The notes: generated by a model from the sequence alone, not told the origin. Counted from the stretch's first letter, positions 1 through 12,599 are shown. The stretch is DNA of 64,000 bases from Microvelia longipes (GCA_018340805.1 JACMZG010001911.1:56148073-56212072), one strand, 5' to 3'. Translations and numbers: made by a program.

Positions 1-455
1 ATATAAAAATTACTACCCTCCACTTAAATAATTGTTTAATTTCGATTAAAGGATGTTTTTTAAAATTGACCTTGGATCATTAAGTTCGTTATCTTATCCT
101 ATTTTTACTTCATAATGTTGACCTATTGACCTTGCAATGTCACACCAACTATTTTTATGGCGTAAAGATTTAACTTTATTCTCTTAAATAAGGTTGGAGT
201 TTTTTTCAATGAAAAATAAAACTTGAGTTTCTAAGAAGGACATTAAATACTGAAAGATGTTGAATTTATCAGCATAATTTGCTAAGAATGTTACAGACTT
301 TCAAGAGTAAACGATAAATACTACCATAGGAATTACGGGAAAACAAAAATGTAAAGGTCGGAAAACCTTACCAAATACTCAGAGGAGAACAACTTGACAT
401 TTAATAAAAGAAGAAGAAGTCTCTTTATAAAATAAACGGACTGTCTGTCTGTCAT
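1..455. other. AT-rich stretch, no gene seen
   Basis: No reading frame with recognisable protein similarity and no clear repeat structure is visible. Confidence 0.5.
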
Positions 456-456
456 C

Positions 457-530
457 CAGACAGTCCTGGTTCGATCCCGCCCAGTACCTCAAGGATTTTT
501 ACGCGAGTGAAGTGTGAACGTTTAAATGTA
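457..530 (+). repeat. tRNA-derived SINE fragment (box B)
   Basis: GGTTCGATCC at about 469 matches a Pol III box B. The surrounding phrase (cagacagtcc before it, aggattttta after it) recurs at 15172-15225, where an A-box-like part is also present. This copy lacks a clear A box, so it is probably a truncated SINE. Confidence 0.45.
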
Positions 531-552
531 TGTGCCTTAAAACACTTGAAAC

Positions 553-617
553 GGATAATTCGATGTGAACATACCCTTTCGGATTTTATTTCCAAACACA
601 ATACTTTTCCTATATAC
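553..617 (-). repeat. Head of the 5S-tailed repeat, split by a hAT insertion
   Basis: Reading on the minus strand, the repeat head (ccgtaggtatata, then aatccgaaa and a cgtttcaagtg-like motif) runs from about 1345 into 1325, is interrupted by the hAT element at 618-1324, and continues at 617-553. The same head is seen intact at 22738 and 31390. The 8 bases on each side of the hAT are ctatatac and ttatatac. Confidence 0.7.
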
Positions 618-1324
618 CAGGCCTGGGCAAAGTTTTCTAGCAAAGGGCCGCTTAGTCTTTTTACAGCCTGTCGCGGGCCGCATTCCTTAAATTGTAAAGT
701 ATGCTAAACCCGCAACAAATTGTAGTTACGCTTGTGTTTTACTAAAGTCAAATTTATTCTCAAAAAATAAGGATTGGGGAACTTTAGCACTACACGGAAA
801 AAACAAAACGGAGTATCTTCGTCAGATCTTGAATTATAACTGAAGACAAATTTTGCTAGAATACTATGTGTAAAAATAATTTTAAAAAGTATTCCTATGA
901 AATATAAGATCAAAGGGATTGTATTTTATCAACTCCTTTTCGGCAATTCACAGAAGGCAAAATAGCTTTTTTTATCTTGTTATTGTGAAAATAAAAATTC
1001 ACTAAAATAATTAGAATTTTCCAAATCCGACAATGAGAATTGATATGAAAGGCGGCAGCTCTTTATGTAATTGTTTCTATCTTACTAGTTTTTGTTTCTC
1101 CAAATTTTAGAGTTAAAGTAACAATCCATTATTTCCTTATCTTGATATCTAACTTTTCATAATAATTTTGAATTAAACAATTTATTTGCTTATATACCTA
1201 ATATTTATTTTATTTTTAATTTATTTTATCTTTTTTCCAAACATTTCAATTTTGCCCGCAGGCCACATAAAAATGCTTCGCGGGCCGCAAAAATGGCCCG
1301 CGGGCCGCAGTTTGCTCAGGCCTG
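618..1324 (-). mobile_element. Non-autonomous hAT element, copy 1
   Basis: Starts CAGGCCTGGGCAAA and ends GCTCAGGCCTG, near-perfect terminal inverted repeats of the hAT type, with GGCCCGCGG-rich subterminal DNA. It is flanked by 8-bp near-duplicates (ctatatac/ttatatac), as expected for hAT target-site duplication. A second copy lies at 40059-40746 in the opposite orientation. At 707 bp it is far too short for a transposase gene. The short frame shared by the two copies differs by many amino-acid changes and looks non-coding. Confidence 0.9.
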
Positions 1325-1345
1325 TTATATACCTACGGTAAAATG

Positions 1346-3108
1346 AGAAAAAGTAACATTATTAAATCATAAACTAGAACATAAACAAAAATTTATTTGA
1401 TTTTCAATAATAGATATTTTTATTGATATATTATGTTCAAAAAATATTCCAAGTACTGACAATAAAGTAAACATCTTAGGTTAATTAGAATTTTAAACCA
1501 GAAAACAGATAACAAAGAAAACTGACGAAGAAAATCAAAGTCCTTTTTTTATTAAAAGAGACAAATAAACAAAACCTAAGTATGTCATTGGTTAGTTGAA
1601 TAGTAAAAGGCTTTTAATAAGTCTTAATAATAAACGTAATTATAATTATATAAATTGTAATCATGTTTGTATTCTATTATGTATTTTAAAGTTTAGTATT
1701 TAAGCTAATAATAGATATACTTACAGTCAGTTTCTGGATTATTTATGCTCAAGGTTATTTACGTGTATAAAGGAAGGTTTATGGATACTAAATGTTAAAT
1801 GTTTTTAGTTTGCTAGAATAGACTTTGATCAAAATATCTTTATTTTTTAGTACCACTTTATACTATAATACAAAGTATTATAAAGTTAAATCATTTTAAA
1901 ATAAAACACTTCACTATTAGCAAATTTTAAAAGACAGTTACGGTTATGATGAAGCAGCCATCTTGTTTTGCCCTTGTAAATGTAAACAAACTATTAATGA
2001 TACTCGACAGTTTTGTTTTTATTACGTTTCTATTTACGTTTAAGTGTAAAATGATTATAATTTGTGTAAGAAATATATTGTGTCACATCCAGTAGAGGTT
2101 TAAGTGATTCTATAAATACTAGGTTTGCTTAAATTACTTAAAACAAGCGGATAATGAAACTTTTTTGTGTGCATTACTTAACTTTTCATATTTTTGCGAG
2201 ATCAGTGTTTTTTCCTTCATGTAATGTAAATAACCAATTGTTATTGGTTATTTAAGGATTATTATTCTAAAAGTTTTAAATAAAATCGAAGTAATTGCAA
2301 TTTTAAGTTACATTTAAGGCAATATATTTAAATGTCTGTATATTTTTCAAAGCTTAAAAAAAATGAGATTTACAATTATTTTTCTTTTTAAACTAAATAA
2401 TTGTAACAATTATTACCCAAAATTCAACACAACATTTTTAAATTAGCTTAAAAAACTCACCTTATACAAGAGTCTAGCCCGCGACTACAAGAGTCCAACC
2501 CGCAACTGCGCACGAAGAAAAATATAAATAATGCGTAAGAAAATATGAAGTTATGACCCAGGTTTAATCATTTTACTCAGGTAAAATATTTTCACATATT
2601 TCAAACTTGTTTAGCGGGTTAAACACCTTATTTTATTTCTATAGTATAGTAATTTAAATTAACGTTTGATTTAAACTAATTAATATTTAATAATGATGTA
2701 AATATTTTATTTATTTGGATTTCTTAAGGTAGAAATATCTATTTAAGTAGCTCTTTTGTATTTCTTTTCTGTGATAATTTTGTAAATAATAACGTTCTGC
2801 AATGATTCTAAAAAACTATGTGTATGATTAAATGTGCACTGGTACCTCTTCTTAATATATTGTTATATCTGGTTTCTTTATTTATATATAGAAATAAGAT
2901 ACATGCATAACAGACGACTTAAAACTATATTTATATTAAAAGTAAATAAATATATTGTTTCATTTTGTTTTTATTGGGCTTAAACTACGATGTTATAAGT
3001 CCCAAGTATCACTACTTTGTATTTATAAATATACATGAAGCGCCTAGCTATAAAAGACTGAGTATTATACTCCGTCTATTTTAGATCATACAAGTTGAAT
3101 ACAATAAT
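1346..3108. other. AT-rich stretch, nothing recognisable
   Basis: Very AT-rich sequence with only short open frames; no family signature or strong repeat was seen. Confidence 0.45.
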
Positions 3109-3109
3109 A

Positions 3110-3165
3110 GATACACATAGACAGACAGACAATTTAGTGAAAACTACTCAGGAAGTCTGAAGTTT
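3110..3165 (-). repeat. Fragment of the 5S-tailed repeat (head)
   Basis: The stretch with gacagacagacaa followed by gtgaaaactactcaggaag is the reverse complement of the head region seen at 22820-22865. Confidence 0.55.
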
Positions 3166-4158
3166 CACTACGAAAGTAGACCTGAAGTTTGGTTTTTGTT
3201 TTAATATTGAACACAGCGGAAGTTATATGTTACATAGATAGAATGACTATTAGCAAGGAGAAACAGAGTATAGAGGGAACGTTCTTAAAATACCTGAAAA
3301 TTATGGTTTTAATGAAATCTGGAAATTAGACTTTTCTATGTACTTCGCAGCTGTAGGAGAGTAAAAGTAAGATATAAATAATGGTCAAATACAATCTTGG
3401 AAATATGAAGTAGGTATTTACATTTTTGCTCATAAAATGCAATGCTTTCTTCTAAGGAAAGCAAAAATATTTACAAACGCACTATTATAATCGAATGTAT
3501 GGGAAAATGCAGTTACATTACAAAAAAATATACTTATAATTCAATTAAAACAGGTAAAATGTTGAGGTATAGACCAAATTTTCTAGGAATCCAGGTTGCC
3601 AACGCGCTGAGTTCATATTCCTCGAATACGTGGTGCCCAAACCAATAATCAAGGCATCATTTTATTCCAAACACTCACTATTTTCTATAAGTCCAAGAGA
3701 AAAATAAAAATTACAAAAAATTACACACCTTTACATACAAAACAAGAAGCTGTAACTTTAAATTTATCTAAAAATAAACACGATTTCCTAAAAATATATT
3801 ATTTTATAAATATTATTGTTTGACATATATATTTCCTAATCGTCGAAATCCTAGATTTAATTCTAACAAGGTCAGCCCATACCATAAATGGAAAATTTGT
3901 GTAGAAAACAAATTACAATTTTCGTTACACCTTAATTTTTTAATACAGATAGTTTAAAATTATTTTTTTCCAATTGATATTTATTGATTGATTTATTCAT
4001 ATTGCTAAACATGATAACAATATTTGTAATCAAATTATAAATATTTAAGATAAATTATGAAATGGAAGGTGAAATAAAACAAAATAGGTACGTAAAACAA
4101 TAAAAGTTTGATGAAGCAAAAATAAAATAGTAAGTGTATGACACAAACAAAATACGAC
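3166..4158. other. Unassigned AT-rich DNA
   Basis: No convincing gene. The short frame at 3442-3648 has no recognisable domain. Confidence 0.4.
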
Positions 4159-4162
4159 TATT

Positions 4163-5010
4163 CGGCCCGTAGTGGCTATGCGGCGTCGACCCTAGAGATA
4201 TATACTAGAGAGAGCATTGCCTATCACATTACATTAAGAGGCCTGAAACATCTTTCTGAGGCTCCGTGTAGCCTCATTAAAACCTCCTCTATATAAGAGT
4301 GAGTTAAAGTTATAATAAATCAATTGTTTCTGGCTTCCCGCACATTTAGTACGTTAACACACACTCTAGATCCGCGGATCGTATAGAATACGTATGCAGT
4401 ACGGCCAACTAACTTCACGGTTCTTACAGCGTATTTGTTAAGGCGATCGAGTGATAACTGATCCCGCCAAAACATGGCGTCTTGTATAGTGAAGGTTCAC
4501 TTTTGGTTATAAGGAAGTTTAAAACAAAAAATATATTTAATTAAATTGTGATTTCTTTGCATAGTAATAAAGTTACACTAAAAAAAATAATATTCCAAAA
4601 GTTATTTGATCAAAAACAGTTATATAGAAGTGAAATAAATGTTCGACGAGAAGGTTATCCGTTAAATACGATCGTCTCTAAAGGTACACACAGCGTATCA
4701 GGGTTCCATTTAGATTCCATCTCCCTAGTTCTAGCGTATGCGATCGGATCCCCTCCGCATGGTTCATACAGCTAAAATTACCATATTGAGAGATCGTATT
4801 CAATACGATCTGCGGATCTAAAGTGTGTGTGAACGTACTAATTGTTTGTGTTTTGATTTGTATTATAAACGTTCTGCTATACAAGTTACTGTATTTTTGT
4901 TCTGTTTGATTTGATTATTTTGATAACTGAATGTGTTTAGGTCATTTTCCGACGTTTCAAAATTCAAGCAATAGGGCCACTCTAGTAATATATCTCTAAG
5001 GCGTCGGCGG
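4163..5010. repeat. Outer inverted repeat around a MITE
   Basis: The left arm near 4170-4210 (atgcggcgtcgaccctagag and agatatata) pairs with the right arm near 4977-5010 (ctctagtaatatatctct, ggcgtcggcggcat) in inverted orientation with mismatches. The 490-bp MITE lies inside. It may be an older fold-back element, now diverged. Confidence 0.5.
4349..4838. mobile_element. Tc1/mariner-type MITE (TA target)
   Basis: Inverted arms of about 45 bp: left at 4349-4392 (GTACGTTAACACACAC, then TAGATCCGCGGATC), right at 4797-4838 (GATCTGCGGATCTA, GTGTGTGAACGTAC). A TA dinucleotide flanks each end (4347-4348, 4839-4840), consistent with TA target duplication. No transposase gene is present. The assignment rests on the TA flank and is inferred. 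Confidence 0.65.
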
Positions 5011-5084
5011 CATTATTGTTATTCTTTTAAGTCCAACACTGACGAAGTGTTAAAACTCCAACAAGCCTTTAAACACTTTTAGCA

Positions 5085-7126
5085 CAAGATTCTAGGGATT
5101 CTATGGGAAGGCTTTTTTAAAATGTGATATTTAGGTATTTAACCCAGGTTAAGTTTGTTATTTTTTGCATTTTCAAAGAAATCATGCGGGTTTAATCTAT
5201 TTACGGGTTGATTTTGAGAAAATGTATTCATTTCATTTTTCACAAATTCTACGGTTTTTATTAAATATTTATTTTTATAGTATAAAATATAAATTATTTT
5301 ATTTTAAATTTGAATACATATTTTCTAACTTTTTCACTTTCAACAACGGTAAAGTCTGGTGCGCTAGCGATCTTGAGACTATATGACATGTTCTCCTAAG
5401 CTAATGATGAAAGTTTTTTGCTTTGTAATCGTTTATTCTCTTGCCTCTCGCCATTTCCTTCATTTGATTTTTATTTTTAAAATAATCCATAAAATAAAAT
5501 GGACCACAATTATCATTCTTTCAAAAGTGATAAAACATTTACATGTGATCAATGCGGGTCCCGTTTTAAAGAAAATATGATTATTGGAAACACTTTATAA
5601 AAAAGGTTTATAAAAAAACACTTTTATTCCGTTGAATGTGACAATGCTTACAGCTTACAGCACAAAAATAGAGTACACGCAGCATTTAGAAAATGACCAT
5701 TCGAAACATTTTGAAAAAGAAGTAAGAACATTTGAAAGTTATGAAGTTTTTTAAATTAAAAACAAAAGAAGAAAAGGAAAGTACTACAAAATTTATTGTC
5801 CGGCAAATCATTTTTATTTGTCATAGAGATGGATAAGAAATGGAACAAATCTAAATCAACCGGTAAGAGACAACTTTTGGGCACCAATAAGATGGATGGT
5901 CACTGTCCAGCTAAAATGTCTTTGACCATCTCTTTTACAGGTTCGTGCGATTTGGAGTATACTCGTGAGTCCACTCACGTTGGGCATGATTTTGAAATAG
6001 GAAGGCTACCTTTAATTAAGTCTGAGCGAGAAAAATTCGCCAAACAAATAGCCCAAAAAATTCCTTTGGATGTTATTTTAGATCAAGTAAGGGAATCACT
6101 GGTTGATAAAAACGTTTATCAGATCCATTTACTTCAAAAAAAATTTGTAAAATATTTTTAAAATGTATAACTTAAATAAAAATGAAGTTTTGCATAAGGA
6201 GGATCATCTGAGTGTTCATGCCTGGGTTCAGCAGATGCAGAATTTTGATAATAATGCTGTGCGGTTTTATAAACCGAAAGGTCATGTCCTGGAAAACCAC
6301 ATATTTTTAGAAAAAGATGATTTTGTCTTAATCATATTTAACGATGCCCAACTTGATATTATAAAGAAATATGGCAGTGATGTCGTGTGCCTATATGGAA
6401 CACATGGTCTTAACCCTTACAATTTTGAACTTTATACAGTGCTTGTTCTTGACGACATGAGGCAAGGATTCCCTGTAGCTTTCATGATTTTTTAACAGAG
6501 GCGAAACCTGTGACATTATTCTTTCAAATAATAAAGAATCATCTCGGCGAACCGCTGAGAGCTAAAACCTTTATGTCTAACATGGCCGAGCAATTCTTTT
6601 TAGCCTGGTCGGCAGTAATGCCTTCTGCTGATAGATTTATACTATTTTGCCCATGGCATGTTGATAGAGCCTAGAGATAGAATTTGAGTAAAATAAAAAC
6701 GCAAAAAAAGAAAATAAGTGTTTATAAATTTTTAAAAGTTTTAGCAACGCCATCAAATAAGCAAAATTTTAAACAAATGAGCCAAATGTTTCTTAAAAAT
6801 TTGTACAACGTTGCGGACTGCAATTTGGATTAATAAAAAATACAAACATTCATTAAAATTTAGAAATAAGTATTTTAAATTCAAAATAAAATAAGAAATA
6901 ATTTATATTTGACACTATAAAGCAAATATTTAATAACTTTTTAATAAAAATCGTAGAAGAAGAAAAAATTAAAATAAAATGATTACATTTCCTCAAAAAC
7001 AACCCGCAAATAGATTAAACCCGCGTGATTTATTTGAAAATGCCAAAAGAAATACACAAAACCTGGGTTAAATCTCTAAATATCACATTTTAAAATATCC
7101 TTCCCATAGAATCCCTAGAATCTTGT
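5085..7126 (+). mobile_element. Mutator-like element (MULE), degenerate
   Basis: About 190-bp terminal inverted repeats: the left end starts caagattctagggattctat at 5085 and the same sequence reads inward on the minus strand from 7126. Flanking 10-bp direct repeats acttttagca (5075-5084 and 7127-7136) fit the 9-11-bp duplication typical of MULEs. The interior carries a broken MULE transposase gene. Confidence 0.88.
5499..6830 (+). pseudogene. MULE transposase pseudogene with C2H2 finger
   Basis: An ATG at 5499 opens a short frame with a Cys-x2-Cys half finger (FTCDQCGSRF, from about 5538). The paired His residues lie at about 5661-5680, beyond a stop. A basic region and a frame at 5796-6161 follow. 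After a frameshift, 6163-6495 holds the transposase core (NDAQLDIIKKYGSDVVCLYG, THGLNPYNFELYTVLVLDD). A further shift leads to MAEQFFLAW and CPWHVDRA followed by a stop at about 6673. In animal MULE proteins the core reads C-I/M-D-x-THG and F-M-T/S-D; here the first Asp is Tyr (CLYGTHG) and the second is Asn (MSNMAEQF). Two frameshifts, several stops and lost catalytic residues make it inactive. Confidence 0.85.
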
Positions 7127-7136
7127 ACTTTTAGCA

Positions 7137-7700
7137 CTTTCTTAGTAAAAGTGCTCTTATGATTGAAATTAACTAAGTTTCATGCATAAGAGCTAGTTTT
7201 ATTTTCCGCTAAAACCCTGAGCACTTTAGATTTTTAGTATATTTTCCATCTTTTTAGCAATGTCTTAAGTAAACACTTCATTTTTTTTTTATTATTTTAT
7301 TCCATAGATATACTTCTCATATAAATATAAATTGATTCACAAAATCTTTATAAAATAAACTAATAAAAATCTAAATAAAGAAATATATTTTCAACTTCAT
7401 TTCATGATTTCAAACAACTTGATTTTTATGAAGGATTTTACTGATTTCGTATTTTCACTCAGGTTTATTTCGTCAGATAGTAAAAAGGTAAAAGTTGTGC
7501 AGGCTAGGATAACCAAGGTATGGAAGGGGCAAGACTAGGAGGAGGGGGGAGGGGGAGGGCAGACCCTGTCAAAGCCTGATAACCCTCTTAGCTCTAAACC
7601 TTACTACGTGTCACACTAGTAACATAACCTTAACACTTCGACAAACCTTAAGCAAGCATTATCGATTGTTTTTTTTTTTAAATTTTATAATAGATTCTTT
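7137..7700. other. No gene; G-rich tract at 7525-7559
   Basis: The only notable feature is a purine tract with runs of 4, 6, 5 and 3 G in about 35 bases, a potential G-quadruplex on the + strand. Confidence 0.4.
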
Positions 7701-7707
7701 TCTATCC

Positions 7708-7830
7708 TATTGAATTTTCCTTTCATTTAATTTTATGACATTTTTAGTCAATCTTATTCAAGAAATGACACTTGGCTCAATAAGATGCACTAAAACTGTC
7801 ATAAAATTAAATGAAAGGAAAATACAATAG
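7708..7830. repeat. Hairpin-forming inverted repeat
   Basis: The arm 7708-7740 (containing cctttcatttaattttatga) and the arm 7797-7829 are reverse complements with one mismatch, separated by 56 bases and abutting the (AT)n tract. It resembles a small MITE, but no target duplication was identified. Confidence 0.65.
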
Positions 7831-7837
7831 TAAAAAT

Positions 7838-7952
<115 letters not shown>

Positions 7953-8013
7953 GTGTGTGTGTGTATGCGCGCGTAAAAATAATGCAGTGTAAAATAATGT
8001 AAATTCTAAATAT

Positions 8014-8300
8014 CATTTTGATACTACGAAGTTTAGCAAAACATGAATAGTTGACACAATATAGTTGTGCGAGAGACACCAAGGAAATGTAACAAGGAAA
8101 ATGCAATGCTACATCTGGAAACTGTTCCAAGCATCATTCGACATTCGTCATCATTGATGGCTCGACATTATGTCGTCAAGAATGACGAATGTCGAATGAT
8201 GAAACAGTTCACAGATGTAGCTTTGCATTTTCCTTGTTACATTTCCTTGGTGTCTCTCGCACAATTATATTGTGTAAATTCTAAAGTTGGTGATACTTTA
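8014..8300. mobile_element. Fold-back MITE, family A copy 1
   Basis: Nearly palindromic. The left arm (ttttgatacta, aacatgaatagttgacacaa, gcgagagacaccaaggaaat) is repeated inverted on the right, closing near cgacattatgtcg. Copies lie at 27793-28101 and 51854-52080. There is no coding capacity; it would form a long RNA hairpin if transcribed. Confidence 0.85.
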
Positions 8301-8309
8301 TTCGAACAA

Positions 8310-8890
8310 TAATCTTAAATAAACTGAGAGCATAACCTGGGATGCGGACCCTAGACCTTAGTTGAGTCAAAGATCAGCATAAAAACTGATGTTTTAAGGT
8401 ACAAACTTGAAAAGCGGCTACCTTTGTATATGGCACACAATAGCTCTCGAAGCCTTTCTCAAATCGAATAGAAACTGGATATTCTTTTGCGTATCAGATA
8501 TGATATAAATATAACTAAGAATTAAAATCAAATCAAATCTTGACCTCAAGAAATATTATACAAAGAATTCGCAAAAAAAACATAACACGAAAACATTTTA
8601 ACCTATTAACAGATAGGATAACATTATTAAGAAACAATGTAAGAAAACAGATACATACTAAGCAAATATGTTTCTGTCACCATGAATAATATCATGACAA
8701 TTTAATAACTAACTATTTTATAGATTTTATTGTATTTTTTCTAAAAAAAATATATACTTTTAAATGGAACATGAACAGATTTATTTTTAAAATTTAAATT
8801 TATGTCAACTATTCTTGTTTTACAAATACAAACACAGGCATGACAAACACACACAAACAACATCGGCGTAGCCAGGAATGCCATCGGGGG
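8310..8890. other. No gene seen
   Basis: AT-rich unassigned DNA. The phrase gcgtagccaggaatgccatc just before the (AT)n tract at 8866 resembles the end of a known type of DNA transposon, but no partner end was found. Confidence 0.35.
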
Positions 8891-8894
8891 GCAA

Positions 8895-9137
<243 letters not shown>

Positions 9138-9144
9138 CAACCAA

Positions 9145-9172
9145 CCAAGCAAGTTTTTAAAAACTTGCTTGG
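9145..9172. repeat. Perfect 28-bp palindrome
   Basis: CCAAGCAAGTTTTT followed directly by its reverse complement, with no spacer, next to the (AT)n tract. Confidence 0.8.
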
Positions 9173-9255
9173 AGATTTTCAACCATAATTAAAGATATTT
9201 TAAATGCAACTTCCTCTAGTTTACATGACGGTCAACAAAACAATATAATTACTTG

Positions 9256-9472
9256 ACATAATTTAAACAAATCAAGTTTTTATAATAATACATTTGAAAA
9301 TTTGCTTATATCGTGGCAGTGTGTTCCTTATATAAATCTAAACCTAGTAATATGATAACCAATTGACATAATTTAAACAAATCAAGTTTTTATAATAATA
9401 CATTCGAAAATTCGCTTATATCGTGACAGTATGCTACTTATATAAACCAGTAATATGATAACCAATAAATAC
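9256..9472. repeat. Two-copy tandem duplication, ~109 bp
   Basis: The unit starting gacataatttaaacaaatca occurs at 9256 and again at 9365 and runs through gtaatatgataacca in both, with a few substitutions. Confidence 0.85.
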
Positions 9473-10117
9473 AGCACCCATGTGGCCGCGAAGCGGCAAC
9501 TACGAGGCGCTAAGTGCCGAGGCCACGGAGCGGCAAAGAGTCCGAAAGCCTCTTGTTTTGACTTCTTAAAGCGCAGTGGAGTAATACTCAATATACAAAA
9601 AACCAACACGTCTCTCCACAAAATAATTTATTGTGTACACCTCACACATATTGTGTACACCTCTTGTTTTATTTTTAATTAATACCTCAAAATCTACTAA
9701 AGGCGATTTAGAAATTGAAATCATTTAGAGTTGATTTAAAACGGCGACTCTTGTGTTTTCATTAATCTCAAGCTTACCGGTGGATGGATGGATGGATTTC
9801 ATGTGTCTTTTAATCCAACGGTGGATTTTAGAGGCGCTACTTCACGGGACTTAATATGCCGGGCACCATCTCCGGACTTAAAAAAACACAAGCTTATCCA
9901 ACAAAGCGCTGGTTTCTCTCATAAAAGACAATTTGTAAACAAAACTAGAGTAACAGTAAACCATATGGTTATAAAAATGAGATCCTGTTTTTATGGTAAC
10001 ATGTTGATACATTATTACATAGAATATTGCATATTTGATGCAATGTAATCAATACGAGATTATTAGGAAAATGTATTCTTCATATAGTAAGAGCTAAGTA
10101 AATATTTACAATTCAGC
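9473..10117. other. Unassigned, locally GC-rich at 9480-9545
   Basis: A block containing gccgcgaagcggcaactacg and gaggccacggagcggcaaag is much richer in GC than its surroundings. No domain is recognised in the overlapping frames. Confidence 0.35.
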
Positions 10118-10122
10118 CATAT

Positions 10123-10455
10123 CTCGGCATATCTAAGTAGCACATACACGAGTATATGGTATACTAGTAACTGTGGTAATTTAACAATACCTCGGCATAT
10201 CTAAGTAGCACATACACGAGTATATGGTATACTAGCAACTGTGGTAATTTAACAATACCTCGGCATATCTAAGTAGCACATACACGAGTATATATACTAG
10301 TAACTGTGGTAATTTAACAATAGCTCGGCATATCTAAGTAGAACATACACGAGTATATGGTATACTAGTAACTGTGGTAATTTAACAATAGCTCGGCATA
10401 TCTAAGTAGCACATACACGAGTATATGGTATGCTGGTAACTGTGGAAATTTAACC
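10123..10455. repeat. 68-bp tandem repeat, five copies
   Basis: Unit begins ctcggcatatctaagtagca; starts at about 10123, 10191, 10259, 10323 and 10391. The third unit is 4 bp shorter. Confidence 0.92.
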
Positions 10456-10459
10456 GTAT

Positions 10460-11238
10460 ATTTTCAAGTTAATGAAAATAACTATAATGCAGTTTTTAGT
10501 TAAAATTGTAGTGAATATTTAATGATAAGAGAACTAGAAGAGAAGGTTATCACTATCGGGTTTTAGTTTATCGAGAGCGGATGCCAGCCAACGCATACTC
10601 AACCCGGCCCCACTTACTAGTCCTTTACATAAAAAAATATTTATAATATATTAATATTGGTCTTTAAGATTAAAATTTATTTTAATAAATTTTGATCTTA
10701 TAGACCAGTTAGGCCCTACTTAACGCATATTGGAAAGAAGTTTGAATGATTGTTTATTACATGAAGTTACACACACCTGCCGAATTTCAAATCAAAAAAT
10801 AAATCATTAATGGCGATTGATGACGTCTTTAAGGAATTATTTTCTGAAAAACACAACAAGACATAAAGAATATTTTATGCCAAGTTTACACTCTTTGGCA
10901 TGATCATTGCGAGCTACCATGATAACCCACAACAAAAGACCATCAGCCTCTTAGGCCGCTACTCGGCGTAGGCCATTATTGAGGTTAATTTTTATAGTAA
11001 GTTTCATCCTGGTCTCAAATACTATTCAAAAATTATCGTGCGCCATAGAAACGTCTACACACACATACACTCTTGATCAGTGAGTCCCCCCTTAAAAAAA
11101 AACTAAATCTCATCTTCTCCTTTCTTCATAACACCAACGTCATATGCTCATTGTAGCAAACTTTCTTTGAATAAAAAATCGCTAATGAGATGACTGCGGG
11201 TCGGGAGTGTATCCCAAATCCGTTTCAGAGGTATCTGA
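10460..11238. other. No gene seen
   Basis: Unassigned DNA. The inverted match gaccaatatt / ttaatattggtctttaagat with atcttatagaccag near 10650-10705 is a weak hairpin. Confidence 0.35.
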
Positions 11239-11247
11239 TGACGAACA

Positions 11248-11252
11248 TATAC

Positions 11253-11328
<76 letters not shown>

Positions 11329-11342
11329 AGTATGTATGTATT
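11248..11342. repeat. Compound (ATAC/AT)n microsatellite
   Basis: atacatacatacatac followed by (AT)n and then gtatgtatgtat. Confidence 0.9.
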
Positions 11343-11344
11343 TC

Positions 11345-12595
11345 TAGCGGTATTTGTAGACACGCCATATTTATGAATCAAATTTTTGAAAACTTGGTTG
11401 TTGTGACTTCATCGCCGCTTTGCTGCGTGAGCAAAATTAAAATAAGAGTCAATAAAACCACTTCAAGGGATCAAGAAGTCTTAACACCGTGGAAAAATAC
11501 AGGAAACCAAAATTAGTAGGCGAAGAAAATTGTCTAAAAATTAGCATATACAAAGCTTTAAATTGCGTGTCCATAAGGCTGTTCTATGCTTATTATGAAT
11601 GGAATTATGAAGAGAATGCTCAATAGATTATGCATCTATTGTGGCAATTTTTTTAAAAAAATTCAAAAAAATTAAATAAGTCGTGGTGACGCAACTGCTA
11701 TAAGTTATAGTTATTAGTTATAAAATACTAACAAGAAATAAATTGAGAATGAAAATTCAAACGAAAAACTAGCCACGCAGAAGTCTTAAGCTTATGTGGC
11801 TTGCATGATTTTAATTATAAACAAATAATATTGTAAATAGATGTAATAAACTTTTAGAGCCATTTGTTTGATTATATTGTATATATTTTTTAAATAAAAA
11901 AAATATTAATTATAATTATTATAACTAAGCATATATCGAAAAACTTAAGCAAATAATGGTTTTATAAGCATAAAAGCGAGCATTTCAAACAAAGTTTACC
12001 TGGCTTGCGCGGAGCTCTGTACCAAGATATTTTTCCCATAGACATTAGCTAAAAAACCACGAAACAAGATTCTTTAACGAATGACACGAAAAGGTACAAT
12101 CTTAGAAAATCCTGGCGAAATCTTGTTTTCAGATATTTAATGCAAACGCTATACTAACACTATTACTTAAATTATAGTATAAGAAAAAGTAAAAAGGAAT
12201 ATTTGCAATGTGACCTGTTATAAAACACAAAACTTCTTTATCTTAAAATAAACCTATTAATCAGTTTAAAAGGAATGTATTGATAATATTATATAGGTAA
12301 GGTTTATGCTTGGTAATCAGATTATAACAGCTAACTGGCATATTCAAGCAGTACTTAACTTGAGATAAGTCAACTAGTTTATAATAATATATAAATAGGT
12401 ACAGAGACTATGTGTATAGAGACTATGTCAGCATTATATTCTTTTAATTTAGCTTATTTAATAATATTTATTCTTACAACTGATCTAACTAGTAATCAAG
12501 TCGGATAAACTCAAAAAAGTTGAATAAAATAACGTCTATGAACACCCATGGTCTTAAATAAAGGTAACACGATAAGGGAACTTACGATAAATAAA
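11345..12595. other. No gene seen
   Basis: AT-rich sequence with only short frames and no recognised element. Confidence 0.4.
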
Positions 12596-12599
12596 CGAA

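Noticed and set aside
704..913. Short frame shared by both hAT copies (also 40430-40660)
   Set aside because: Differences between the copies are nearly all amino-acid changing and no transposase motif is present, so there is no sign of selection on a protein.
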